This document shows positions 22,664-32,353 of a stretch of DNA of 64,000 nt, piece after piece (positions within the stretch are counted from its first letter, which is position 1; each line of letters opens with the position of its first letter). The translations under genes and the position numbers were made by a program. The notes under the pieces are model-generated. The model worked only from the letters and a program-made list of their open reading frames with translations. It was not told the origin of the DNA and made no database searches. The stretch is from Leisingera sp. JC1 (lineage in GTDB: Bacteria; Pseudomonadota; Alphaproteobacteria; Rhodobacterales; Rhodobacteraceae), in NCBI RefSeq assembly GCF_001679925.1, contig NZ_LYUZ01000001.1, positions 40,524 to 104,523 of the forward strand, written 5' to 3'.

Positions 22664-24025
22664 ATGAAACGCCTCATCCAGCACGGCCTGATGTTCGGCA
22701 ATCTCTTCCATGTGGCCTCGCCGGCGCTGGTGGAGCGCTACAATCGCGCGCTGAAGCATCTGACCGGTAAGACCACCGCTCTGACGGATTTCCACGTCGA
22801 TATCTCGGGCTTTTCGCCGGAGATCGGGGATGAGCTGGGGGATGATCACTACCTGAACCATGCGGGCGTGAACCGGCAGTTCATTCTGCTGTCGACCGAG
22901 CAGAAACGCTGCCCGCTGCTTCACGTGAAATTCTCCACCAGCCGGGACATTCTGCGCCGGTTCATCGAGGTCAACGAACGCCAGCTGTTTGCGCTGACCG
23001 CGACCGATGCCGTTGCGGGCGAGCTGGTGAATTCGGTGTTCGAGGTGTCCTCGCCCGCGAAACTGTTCGACATCCGCCAGGTGCGGATCGAGGCGGACAC
23101 CACCAAGGGCACGCTGCGCCATGCGGACCACCTGGCGGAGCTGGTGGAGCGGTTCAAGACCGGGGAGGATGCCTGGTTTGACGATGAACTGATCGAAAAG
23201 ATGATCGCGACGGCGGAGCAGACCGGCGATGTGACCCGCAATCCGGTGCATCTGGAGCATGAGGTCTTTGAGCAGGGCAACTTCTGGACTGCGCATTTCG
23301 GCGGGCTGTACCTGTTTCAGGACGTGGAGCACCCGGCGGTGATTGCCAGCGGGGCAAAGCCCGAAGGCGTACCGCTGCGCCATGTGTTTGACCTGAGCCA
23401 GCGCAATGCGATTGCCAAGTTCCTGGAGCTGAACGGGCTGGCAGAGCCGGTGATCCGGGCGCGCGGCGTCGATGGCGCGGCGATCCTGCGGCAGAAGATG
23501 GGGTTCCTGGCGGTGTCCGTGCTGACGGAGAAGGGCCGGGATCTGACCGGCCTGTCGCGGTCTGACCTGCGGCGGATGGCGGCGCGGCATGCGGAGGAAC
23601 TGCCGGAGGAGTTCGAAGGGCTCGCAGCGCTGGTGCGCTGGGCCGAGGGCGGCGGCAAGTGGCCGAAGATCACCTCGGACCACCCGGCCTATTTCTATTC
23701 CTTGCGGGCATCGGACACGCCCTGCCGCGATCTGGTCAACATGCTGCTGGCGGAGCTGTGCCCGCATGACTTCCGCCAGATGTTCATCTGCCACAAGGAG
23801 GAATTCTACCGCCAGTACCGCGGCTGGCCGGAGACCAAGAAGGCCTATGCTGCGGAGTTTCTGGCGCGGGAGTATGCGGTGGACAAGGCGGGCGCGCGTG
23901 AGGCGCTGTTCGGGCATGAGCCGGATATGGAGGGGCGGATTCCCAAGCTGCCGCGGGTGCAGCGCAAGGGAATGGTTGAGCGGGTCGGCCCCTGGGGCGC
24001 GGTTAACCGGGTGAGGGGGCGCTGA
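22664..24025 (+). CDS. Conserved protein of unknown function (perhaps DUF6638)
   Basis: 453 residues, soluble, no signal peptide. It begins MKRLIQHGLMFGNLFHVASP and carries FHVDISGFSPEIGDELGDDH and later YFYSLRASDTPCRDLVNMLL. The last 25 residues are basic. From memory it looks like the roseobacter family annotated DUF6638, which I could not check. AGGA at 22656 supports the ATG. No catalytic motif is evident. Cluster position suggests partnership with the AAA+ ATPase and the two downstream membrane proteins. Confidence 0.7.
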   Translation: MKRLIQHGLMFGNLFHVASPALVERYNRALKHLTGKTTALTDFHVDISGFSPEIGDELGDDHYLNHAGVNRQFILLSTEQKRCPLLHVKFSTSRDILRRFIEVNERQLFALTATDAVAGELVNSVFEVSSPAKLFDIRQVRIEADTTKGTLRHADHLAELVERFKTGEDAWFDDELIEKMIATAEQTGDVTRNPVHLEHEVFEQGNFWTAHFGGLYLFQDVEHPAVIASGAKPEGVPLRHVFDLSQRNAIAKFLELNGLAEPVIRARGVDGAAILRQKMGFLAVSVLTEKGRDLTGLSRSDLRRMAARHAEELPEEFEGLAALVRWAEGGGKWPKITSDHPAYFYSLRASDTPCRDLVNMLLAELCPHDFRQMFICHKEEFYRQYRGWPETKKAYAAEFLAREYAVDKAGAREALFGHEPDMEGRIPKLPRVQRKGMVERVGPWGAVNRVRGR

Positions 24026-24053
24026 GATGGAGAACTTTAAGAACCATCTTACT

Positions 24054-24134
24054 TCCCGAGCCTCTTGCGGCTCGGTTCACGCCCGTCCCGCCCCCCAGGG
24101 CGGGCGTGAAACGCCCACCCTCGGGACGGGCGCA
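24054..24134 (+). repeat. GC-rich palindromic repeat, copy C (fullest copy)
   Basis: CCCGAGCCTCTTGCGGCTCGG begins with a small hairpin (CGAGCC...GGCTCG). Then TTCACGCCCGTCCCGCCC and its complement GGGCGGGCGTGAA form a second, and CGCCCACCCTCGGGACGGGC ends the element. A+T-rich bases flank it on both sides (24027-24053 and 24136-24190). It separates the 453-residue protein gene from the membrane genes. Confidence 0.72.
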
Positions 24135-24193
24135 AACCTTTGTTTGATGCCCAACAAAATATTCTGGAAACAAGTGATCAGGAGGCAGCTAAG

Positions 24194-24460
24194 ATGTTCG
24201 GTTTTATCCGCCTGATCCTGATCCTGCTGGTGGTGCTAACCTTGGTCTACGCCGCGGTGTCGCTTTATTCGCGCGAGATGCGGCGGCTGAAGCTCAAGCG
24301 GCGCTGGAAAGAGAAGGGGTTGACCGGCGACCGCGGGGCCTTCATCCAGCGGGGGCTGAAGCAATACGACAACTCGTTCCGGCGCAAGCTGATCCTTCTG
24401 GTCTATATCATCCCGCTGGGGGCGCTGGCGCTCCTGATCTACGTCATTAACTTCATGTGA
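24194..24460 (+). CDS. Small two-span membrane protein
   Basis: 88 residues, start at ATG 24194 with AGGAGG (24180-24185) eight bases upstream. Hydrophobic spans at about 5-24 (LILILLVVLTLVYAAVSLY) and 65-86 (LILLVYIIPLGALALLIYVI) flank a strongly basic loop (RRLKLKRRWKEKG). Both ends probably lie on the same side. Next to the DUF1523 gene and presumably cotranscribed. Function unknown. Confidence 0.75.
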   Translation: MFGFIRLILILLVVLTLVYAAVSLYSREMRRLKLKRRWKEKGLTGDRGAFIQRGLKQYDNSFRRKLILLVYIIPLGALALLIYVINFM

Positions 24461-24471
24461 GGTCCACCCCC

Positions 24472-25116
24472 ATGCGTTTCATCAAATGGGCATTCCTGAT
24501 TACCTTCTGGGTGCTGTTCGGCGCCTTCCTGCACTACACGCTGCCGCAGTACGACGTGGTGCGGATCGTCAATACCTACGAGGAACGGCAGGAGCTGAAC
24601 GACTGGACGCGGGTTTTCTGGTCCAAGCCTGACGACCAGTCGGCGCAGCTGATCAACCGCGATGTGCAGTTCATCCAGGCGGTGCGCGCCAACGGCCGCA
24701 ACATGGTCTACCGGAACGAGGACACCGGCTGGAACTGGCCGCCTTATTTCAAGTTCGATACCGCGAACCTGTACACAGACGCCAATGACAGCATCTCGAC
24801 CAAGGCGAACCCGGAGTGGGTGGCGGTGATGCATTACGGCTGGCGCAACGAGTTCCTGTCGATCTTCCCCAATGCGGTGACAATCAAGCCGGTGGCGGGG
24901 CCGGAGGACAAGCCGACCAACTGGTTCTCGATCATCTTCCTGGTGCTGCTGGCGGCGCTGTTGTGGGCCATCTATGTGCGCTGGCGCCGGTTCCGGCAGG
25001 CGCGGATCGACCCGATGATCGAAAGCGCCGAGGACAGCCTTTATGCGGCGGGCGATGCCATTGCTGAGCGCAAGGGCCGGTTCCGGCGCTGGCTGGATAC
25101 GTGGAAATCGAAGTGA
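24472..25116 (+). CDS. DUF1523-family membrane protein
   Basis: 214 residues; ATG 24472 has GAGGT eight bases ahead and starts the hydrophobic helix directly, so I prefer it to ATG 24457. The N-terminal span is WAFLITFWVLFGAFLHY. A periplasmic domain has WNWPPYFKFDTANLYTDAND and WVAVMHYGWRNEFLSIFPNA. A second span (IIFLVLLAALLWAIYV) is near 155-172, and the cytoplasmic tail is basic. The layout fits DUF1523, a proteobacterial family of unknown role. Last gene of the cluster, closed by a terminator. Confidence 0.82.
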   Translation: MRFIKWAFLITFWVLFGAFLHYTLPQYDVVRIVNTYEERQELNDWTRVFWSKPDDQSAQLINRDVQFIQAVRANGRNMVYRNEDTGWNWPPYFKFDTANLYTDANDSISTKANPEWVAVMHYGWRNEFLSIFPNAVTIKPVAGPEDKPTNWFSIIFLVLLAALLWAIYVRWRRFRQARIDPMIESAEDSLYAAGDAIAERKGRFRRWLDTWKSK

Positions 25117-25160
25117 GTAGGGGCCGCCGGATGGGCGGCTCTGCAAGACACAAGCGGATG

Positions 25161-25188
25161 CGCGGGCCTAAGCGGGCCCGCGTTTTTT
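25161..25188 (+). terminator. Terminator at the end of the 17431-25116 cluster
   Basis: CGCGGGCC (25161-25168), TAAGCG, GGCCCGCG (25175-25182), TTTTTT. A textbook intrinsic terminator; its U-run touches the stop codon of the convergent TetR gene. Confidence 0.9.
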
Positions 25189-25739
25189 CATTCGATGCGG
25201 TCCAGTACCCAGTCCAGCGACGGGGTGAAATCGTCAGCCGCAAGCGCCCCGCGTGGTGCCGCGGCGGCGGCAAAGGCGAAGCCGTGTGTATAGTCCACCA
25301 GCAGGCAGAGAAGGGTGCGGGCCTCTGCACCGGTTACGCCTGCGGCGGTGATTTCCGCCTCGATCAGCCGGGTCAGCCCGGTCAGGGCAGGACCGATCAG
25401 GGACGGGTTCTCCAGGATGCATTTCGCAAGTTCCGGGTGCCGTGTCACCTGGGCGCAATAGCGGGTCATCAGATCGCGCAGCCGCAATTTGGGCGTTGCA
25501 GCTTCTGACGGTGAATCCGCACCTTCAAACGCAATGGCGACGAGGCTAGCGATCATCTCGTCCCTGGTGCCGGCGTGATGGGCAACGGCCATCGGGGTGA
25601 CGCCAAGCGCCGCTGCCAGTGCTTTGAAGGTGAGGGCCTTGCTGCCGCCCTCGTCGAGCAGCTGCAGGGCTTTCTGCAGCACATCATCCTTGCTGAGTGT
25701 GCGGCTTCCCCTAGGCGGGCGGCCCATGCGCGGGGGCAT
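25188..25739 (-). CDS. TetR-family transcriptional regulator
   Basis: 183 residues. The N-terminal helix-turn-helix covers about residues 15-60 (KDDVLQKALQLLDEGG, then LTFKALAAALGVTPMAVAHH). The C-terminal ligand domain resembles TetR C-class regulators. It starts three bases after the reductase gene at 25743 on the same strand, so both form one operon. The inverted repeat at 26300-26322 upstream is the likely autoregulatory operator. The inducer is unknown. Confidence 0.9.
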   Translation of the reverse strand: MPPRMGRPPRGSRTLSKDDVLQKALQLLDEGGSKALTFKALAAALGVTPMAVAHHAGTRDEMIASLVAIAFEGADSPSEAATPKLRLRDLMTRYCAQVTRHPELAKCILENPSLIGPALTGLTRLIEAEITAAGVTGAEARTLLCLLVDYTHGFAFAAAAAPRGALAADDFTPSLDWVLDRIE

Positions 25740-25742
25740 TAT

Positions 25743-26279
25743 TCAGGCCACCCGGAACGTGGTCTGGACCATGCCGGTGGGCAGGATGCGGGAGCTTGCC
25801 ACCTGGAGGTCGATGTCCTGGTCCAGGCTGCCGAACAGCGGGATGCCGCTGCCGATCAGGATCGGGACCGTTGTGATGGTCAGATCGGCGATCAGCCCCC
25901 GGCGCAGGAAGGACTGCACCATCCGGCCGCCGTCGACATAGGCGCGGGTCCAGCCCTCTTCCTGCAGCTCCTGCATAAGGTCTGCGGGTGCGGCGGTGCT
26001 GAGGCGCACCTTGTCCTTCAACTCCTCAGGAATGTCCTGTTCGGTCAGGCTGTTGCTGAGGACAACAACCGGCTTGCTGTAAGGCCATTGGCCGAACCCG
26101 AGCACGGTGCGGAATGAGCCCGTCCCCATGATCAGCCCGTCGACGCTGTCCATGAAGGCGGCAAAACCGCCATCGTCATTCTCGGCAACGGGCTGTTTGT
26201 AAAGCCAATCCAGCGAGTGGTCCTGGCGGGCCACGAAGCCGTCGAGGCTGGTGGCAATGAAGACATGGCCGGTGGTCAT
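25743..26279 (-). CDS. Dihydrofolate-reductase-like (RibD C-terminal) family protein
   Basis: 178 residues of the RibD C-terminal/DHFR-like superfamily, with MTTGHVFIATSLDGFVARQD at the start, then LIMGTGSFRTVLGF, PVVVLSNSL and AYVDGGRMVQSFLRRGLI. The GG of VDGG and TTVPILIGSGIPLFG are family signatures for NADPH binding. The physiological substrate of these YyaP/YwjB-like proteins is usually unknown. First gene of a TetR-controlled operon. Confidence 0.87.
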   Translation of the reverse strand: MTTGHVFIATSLDGFVARQDHSLDWLYKQPVAENDDGGFAAFMDSVDGLIMGTGSFRTVLGFGQWPYSKPVVVLSNSLTEQDIPEELKDKVRLSTAAPADLMQELQEEGWTRAYVDGGRMVQSFLRRGLIADLTITTVPILIGSGIPLFGSLDQDIDLQVASSRILPTGMVQTTFRVA

Positions 26280-26299
26280 CAGATTCTCCTGAGTAACGT

Positions 26300-26322
26300 T
26301 TAACTATACGACATATAGTTAA
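26300..26322. promoter_or_regulatory. TetR-type operator ahead of the reductase-tetR operon
   Basis: TTAACTATA, CGACA, TATAGTTAA: a perfect 9+9 inverted repeat, 21 bases upstream of the reductase start codon. Its AT-rich arms stand out in this chromosome and its size fits a TetR dimer site. Confidence 0.65.
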
Positions 26323-26564
26323 GTGCGGTTCGCGTTCCAAGGGGCAAGCGCAAGATCCGCTGCGTGCGAATCGATTCGTAGCGGCTGGCAGCGCCTAACC
26401 GCATGAAAGATAAGCGCTTGCCGCAAACAGACCGGCGGATGCCGGTTTGAGATTCTGGACATCCCTGTCCCGCCGGAACCGGCAAACATGCATGTCTTTT
26501 TCCGGATTTGGCGGGTCGGATTTGTCTCCGCCGGCGGCGCGGGATTCGGGCAAATTCCGCCCTA

Positions 26565-28093
<1,529 letters not shown>

Positions 28094-28097
28094 CGGC

Positions 28098-29183
28098 ATG
28101 GGACTGCAGGCAAATTTCGAGACGCTGGACGAAACTCTGGCGTGGAAGGACGACGAGATGCTGGAATGCGTCTCTGTCGTGCCGGAAGCGCCGAACACCA
28201 CCACCTTCAGCTTCCGCGCGCCGTCCGGCGCGTGGTTCAAATACCAGCCGGGCCAGTTCCTGACGCTGGAGCTGCCGGTGCCGGGCGGCACTGTCTGGCG
28301 AACCTACACCATCAGTTCGTCGCCGTCGCGGCCCTTGTCGATCTCAGTGACGGTGAAGGCGCAAGGAGACAGCATCGGCACGCGCTGGATGCTGGACCAC
28401 CTGCGTCCGGGCATGTTCCTCAAAGCCTCCGGCCCGGCGGGCGTGTTCACCCTGCCGAAACGCCCGAACGGCAAATTCCTGTTCATCTCCGCAGGCTCCG
28501 GCATCACGCCGAGCCTGTCGATGACGCAGTATCTGTTCGACCGCGGCCAGTCGCCGGACGTCTGTTTCATCAACTGCGCCAAGCGGCCCAGCGAGATTAT
28601 CGCGCGGCGCCAGCTGGAGGGCATGGCGGCTCGGGTGCCGGGGATCAAGCTGCACTTCGTGGTGGAGGAGGACGACCCCTATCAGGTCTGGACCGGCTAC
28701 CGCGGACAGCTGAATCAGATCATGCTGGGCCTGATCGCCGGCGACTATCTGGAGCGCGAGGTCTATTGCTGCGGGCCGGAGCCGTTCATGCAGGCGGTGC
28801 GCGACATGCTGAACGGCCTCGGCTTTGACATGGAGAACTACAACCAGGAAAGCTTTGGCGCGCCGGTAGCGACGGAGGCAGACGCACCGGAGCTGGACGA
28901 TGTGGTGCCGGAAGAGACCGCTGCCGCGGAGATCGCCTTTGCGGCATCGGGCGTGACCGCAACTTGTACCGAGACCGACACCGTGCTGGCAGTGGCCAAG
29001 GCATCGGGCCTCAACATCCCGTCTGGTTGCACCTTTGGCATCTGCGGCACCTGCAAGGTTAAGAAGACCGCGGGTGATGTGCATATGGTCCACAACGGCG
29101 GCATCTCGGAAGAGGACATTGAGGCGGGGTATATCCTGGCCTGCTGTTCAAACCCGATTGGCCGGGTCGAAGTGGACATCTGA
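28098..29183 (+). CDS. gbcB: Oxygenase reductase with C-terminal 2Fe-2S ferredoxin (GbcB-like)
   Basis: 361 residues: FAD-binding barrel (RTYTISSSPSRPLSISV), NAD-binding domain (GKFLFISAGSGITPSLSM, later EVYCCGPEPFMQAVRDML), then a plant-type ferredoxin from about 275. The ferredoxin has Cys ligands in CTFGICGTCKVKK and ACCSNP. It feeds electrons from NADH to the Rieske oxygenase encoded four bases upstream; the two are one operon under the riboswitch. Confidence 0.88.
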   Translation: MGLQANFETLDETLAWKDDEMLECVSVVPEAPNTTTFSFRAPSGAWFKYQPGQFLTLELPVPGGTVWRTYTISSSPSRPLSISVTVKAQGDSIGTRWMLDHLRPGMFLKASGPAGVFTLPKRPNGKFLFISAGSGITPSLSMTQYLFDRGQSPDVCFINCAKRPSEIIARRQLEGMAARVPGIKLHFVVEEDDPYQVWTGYRGQLNQIMLGLIAGDYLEREVYCCGPEPFMQAVRDMLNGLGFDMENYNQESFGAPVATEADAPELDDVVPEETAAAEIAFAASGVTATCTETDTVLAVAKASGLNIPSGCTFGICGTCKVKKTAGDVHMVHNGGISEEDIEAGYILACCSNPIGRVEVDI

Positions 29184-29323
29184 TCTGTCGGGGGGCCTCC
29201 TGCGGGCCCTCCGTTCCCTTCTGGTCCGGGCCTGCGGCAACAAAGGGATTGACGCCGCGCCCGTCCCTTGGTCAACACGGGGCGAAGCCTCATACCCCCG
29301 TTGCGATACAGGACCATCAGACC

Positions 29324-29773
29324 ATGACCGCCAGCAAACGCATTGCCCTTTCCAGCGACCACGCCGCCATCGAGCTGCGCAAGGCCGTTGCCGCCCATAT
29401 CGAAGCACAGGGCTGGGAGGTGCAGGACATCGGTCCGCAGACCCCGGAAAGCACCCATTACCCCAAGCACGGTGCTGCCGCCGCGCAGCTGGTGGCATCT
29501 GGCGACTGCGCGCTGGGCATTATCCTGTGCGGCACCGGCCAGGGCATCATGATGGCGGCCAACAAAGTGAAAGGCATCCGCTGCGGCGTCTGCTCCGACA
29601 CCTTCTCCGCCAAGATGATCCGCGCCCATAACGACGCCAACATGCTGTCGATCGGTGCCCGTGTAGTCGGCGAAGGACTGGCGCTGGAGATCGTCGATGC
29701 CTTCCTGGGCACCGAGTTCGAGGGCGGCCGCCACGGCATCCGCGTCGACATGATCAAGTCATTGGAAGACTAA
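29324..29773 (+). CDS. rpiB: Ribose-5-phosphate isomerase B
   Basis: 149 residues. It interconverts ribose 5-phosphate and ribulose 5-phosphate. Signatures are IALSSDHAAIELRKAV, GILLCGTGQG-like IILCGTGQGIMMAANK, GIRCGVCSDTFSAKM with the active-site Cys region, and RAHNDANMLSIGARVVG. The ATG at 29324 gives the normal family length; an upstream in-frame start adds 25 improbable residues. Convergent with the glycosyltransferase. Confidence 0.94.
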   Translation: MTASKRIALSSDHAAIELRKAVAAHIEAQGWEVQDIGPQTPESTHYPKHGAAAAQLVASGDCALGIILCGTGQGIMMAANKVKGIRCGVCSDTFSAKMIRAHNDANMLSIGARVVGEGLALEIVDAFLGTEFEGGRHGIRVDMIKSLED

Positions 29774-29793
29774 GCACCGACTTCAGTTTTGAT

Positions 29794-29817
29794 GCGGGGC
29801 AGAAGAACCCCGTTTCA
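29794..29817. terminator. Weak hairpin between convergent rpiB and glycosyltransferase genes
   Basis: GCGGGG (29794-29799), CAGAAGAA, CCCCGT, then TT. The short stem and two-base U-run make this a weak terminator at best. Confidence 0.35.
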
Positions 29818-31392
29818 GTCGGCAAACAGATATTCAGTCCCGGCAATTTGCCGGGCCTTGTCTTCGGTCAGGTTCAGGAAGCCGCTGAGTTCGCCCGCGT
29901 TTGCCTCTGGACTGCTGCTCTCTCGTATCTTGTAAAGCTGGCTGAAGCCTGCATCGCGGATGCGGTCGCTTTCATGCAGGATGTCATTTCGGATTGTCGG
30001 CAGCAGACGCTCCAGCGTTTGCTGCGGTGTGTGTTCGCCTGCGAGACCAACGCGGTGGGCATGACCGATCAGATAATCGTCGCTGAAATCGCATTCGATA
30101 TGCAAAAAGCGCGTCGAGGACCGGTCCGAATGAAAATCATTCATCAGGTCGATGGCACCAGGATCCAGGCAGATGATCATTTTGTCGGATTCATAGTATT
30201 CAAACAGCATCCGCATCAGCGCCCGGCGGTGGCGGGTGCGTTTCATCAGAGCCGCCTGAATGCCGCCGAGGTCGGGCAGGGGGGTGTCTTCCTCGTTGAA
30301 CAGGTATTCGATCGCCGGAATGTTGGTGACCTGGCGGATCTGCTCCAGCAATCGCTTGGCCACATGCCATTTCTTGCAGACCACAATCAGCAATTCGCGT
30401 TCCCGGCCTAGGGTGCTTTCCGTCTCCCAGAACCGCGGCGCAAAGCGGCGCCCGTCGCGGCCGCGCTGGGCCAGGAACTTGTAGAGGCTGCGCCCCTCGT
30501 TGGAGATCTGGAACTCCACTCCCTGTGCTGCATAAAGCCGCCCGAGCCGTGACTTCAGCTCCTTGGCGTCAGAGCTGATCTTGCGGGCGAACAGAAAGTC
30601 CTGGCTGAGCAGAAGGTCATAGTGGTCATTGTAGAAGTTCACCGGCATCCCGTAGTCGGTAAACATCAGAAAGGTGAGGGTTCGGGCCTCGATCTCCGCC
30701 TCCGGGATGAGGTGGCGCACCAGGGTCTGAAAGAAGGTCTCGTCCGGGATCCATGTGGTGCGGAAAAAGCGCATCACGTCGCGGCGTTTGCGGATGAACC
30801 CGAGGATCCACTCGACAGTGCGGCGGCGCAGGCACCACCATTGGCTGCCGATCTGCACCTGAATGTCGGCCGGGATACCCCGTTGCAGCCCCAGGCGTTT
30901 TTGCAGGTCGTGACTCCAGTAGAACAGCTGCTTGTGCTTGCGCTCATTGAAGAAGTGCCGGTAGATCAGCCGGTCCTCCTTCATGCCGGTTTTGATCCAG
31001 TCGCTTTCGAAGAAGTCGAAGCTCTCGATGAAATCCTTGTCGTGTTCGTCGAGAAACCGGTGGGCGTATTCCGCCGTCTTCACCGCCATGCAGTCGCCCG
31101 ACAGCATGTAGAAATGGGTGGCGCGCGGGAATTCTTCCACCGCGCTGCGCAAGGCGTGCAGCGTGGCCTCGACCAGCGACCATTCACCCCAGCCGCATTT
31201 GATCCGCTTCTTGGCAAAAGTCACGTTGGGGTTGTCCGCCAGCTCCGACCGGATCCGCTGGTAATCCTCCGGTGCTGCCCGCCCGTCGAAGTGAATCGCC
31301 ATGCAGTCGCCGGCCGCGGTCAGGCGCTCAGCCTGCTGGATGATCGCGTCGGGGTTTTTATGGCACAGCAGAATATATGCGATTTTTGCCAT
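29815..31392 (-). CDS. Core-2/I-branching-type beta-1,6-N-acetylglucosaminyltransferase with extra C-terminal domain
   Basis: 525 residues. The N-terminal half matches the GT14 family: AKIAYILLCHKNPDAI, the AIHFDGRA segment, GEWSLVEATLHALR, FYMLSGDCMAVKTAEY, and a later WIPDETFFQTL stretch. The C-terminal 230 residues form a separate domain (LLIVVCKKWHVAKRLLEQI; ALMRMLFEYYESDKMIICL) that I believe is annotated DUF5928 in roseobacters. No membrane span. It is divergent from a sulfotransferase gene, so both probably build a sulfated surface glycan; that is inference. Confidence 0.85.
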   Translation of the reverse strand: MAKIAYILLCHKNPDAIIQQAERLTAAGDCMAIHFDGRAAPEDYQRIRSELADNPNVTFAKKRIKCGWGEWSLVEATLHALRSAVEEFPRATHFYMLSGDCMAVKTAEYAHRFLDEHDKDFIESFDFFESDWIKTGMKEDRLIYRHFFNERKHKQLFYWSHDLQKRLGLQRGIPADIQVQIGSQWWCLRRRTVEWILGFIRKRRDVMRFFRTTWIPDETFFQTLVRHLIPEAEIEARTLTFLMFTDYGMPVNFYNDHYDLLLSQDFLFARKISSDAKELKSRLGRLYAAQGVEFQISNEGRSLYKFLAQRGRDGRRFAPRFWETESTLGRERELLIVVCKKWHVAKRLLEQIRQVTNIPAIEYLFNEEDTPLPDLGGIQAALMKRTRHRRALMRMLFEYYESDKMIICLDPGAIDLMNDFHSDRSSTRFLHIECDFSDDYLIGHAHRVGLAGEHTPQQTLERLLPTIRNDILHESDRIRDAGFSQLYKIRESSSPEANAGELSGFLNLTEDKARQIAGTEYLFAD

Positions 31393-31534
31393 TGGAGGGA
31401 CGGACTGCCTTGTTCTGCCTGATTGTTTACCTTGATAAGCGCGCTGAGCACACGAATAAACCAGATAGTTCCCGTTTCGGTAAACATATGCGATTACTGC
31501 TGGGAACAGGCAAAGACGGACAAGAGGGCAGCAG

Positions 31535-32353
31535 ATGGGGTTTCCCGGCACCTGGATGACGGAAAGTGAAAGTGTGGTCTACCGGGTGGTGCCGAAATGC
31601 GCCTGCTCGACCATCGGGCAGATCCTCTACTACTCGGACCACGGGCGGTTCTTTGACGGCGACATTCACGACGCCAAGGACGGCCTGCACAAATGGGCGC
31701 TGGAGCACAGCCAGGAGCCGATCACCCGCAATGTTCAGGGCCAGCAGTCCTATGCGTTCACCTGCGTGCGCAACCCCTACACCCGGATCCTGTCGTCTTT
31801 CTTTGACAAGATCTGCGGCATCCAGCGCAACGGCCGCCGCTACCGCGGCAACCTGGTGCCCAAGCTCGCTTATGAATACGGGATCGAGGTCGGCGGCGAT
31901 GACGGCAAGCAGGAGTTCGACCAGATTGCCAGCTTCCGCCGGTTCCTGCTGTTTGCCCGCGACACCATCCGCTGGCGCCGCCCGATGGACCCGGACATCC
32001 ACTGGTCGGCCATGTCGGGGCATGTGTCGACCTTCATCCTGAACGGCGGGCGCTACAACCGGATCTTCTGGACCGAGACGTTCAATGACGGGATGCAGGG
32101 GGTGCTGGACGCGATCGAGACGCCGCATCCCGTGGACCTGGCCGCGATCCCGCGTTTCAATGAAAGCGAGGGGCACGGCCCCAAGCGTGCGCATCCTGTG
32201 GAGGAGTACTTCGACGACCTGTCGATGCATCTGGTCTACGAGATCTATAAGCGCGATTTCGAGCTTTTCAAATACGATTTCGAAAACCCGGCCAACAAGA
32301 TGCCGGTGGGGGAGATCGATCTCGATGAGGTGCACGCCAAGCTGGGGGAGTAA
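31535..32353 (+). CDS. Sulfotransferase family protein
   Basis: 272 residues, PAPS-dependent carbohydrate sulfotransferase type. The 5'-phosphosulfate loop is PKCACSTIG (20-28), and the 3'-phosphate site is RNPYTRILSSFF (79-90). Later VSTFILNGGRYNRIFWTETF and DLSMHLVYEIYKRDFELFKY match Sulfotransfer_2 proteins. It is divergent from the glycosyltransferase with a 142-base shared promoter region. The acceptor is unknown, most likely a surface polysaccharide. Confidence 0.87.
   Translation: MGFPGTWMTESESVVYRVVPKCACSTIGQILYYSDHGRFFDGDIHDAKDGLHKWALEHSQEPITRNVQGQQSYAFTCVRNPYTRILSSFFDKICGIQRNGRRYRGNLVPKLAYEYGIEVGGDDGKQEFDQIASFRRFLLFARDTIRWRRPMDPDIHWSAMSGHVSTFILNGGRYNRIFWTETFNDGMQGVLDAIETPHPVDLAAIPRFNESEGHGPKRAHPVEEYFDDLSMHLVYEIYKRDFELFKYDFENPANKMPVGEIDLDEVHAKLGE

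Noticed and set aside
24027..24215. A 62-codon frame (MENFKNHLTSRASCGS...) before the two-span membrane gene
   Set aside because: Most of it is translated palindromic repeat (24054-24134), and the membrane gene has its own strong AGGAGG start inside it. It looks like repeat plus flanking A+T-rich remnant, not a gene.
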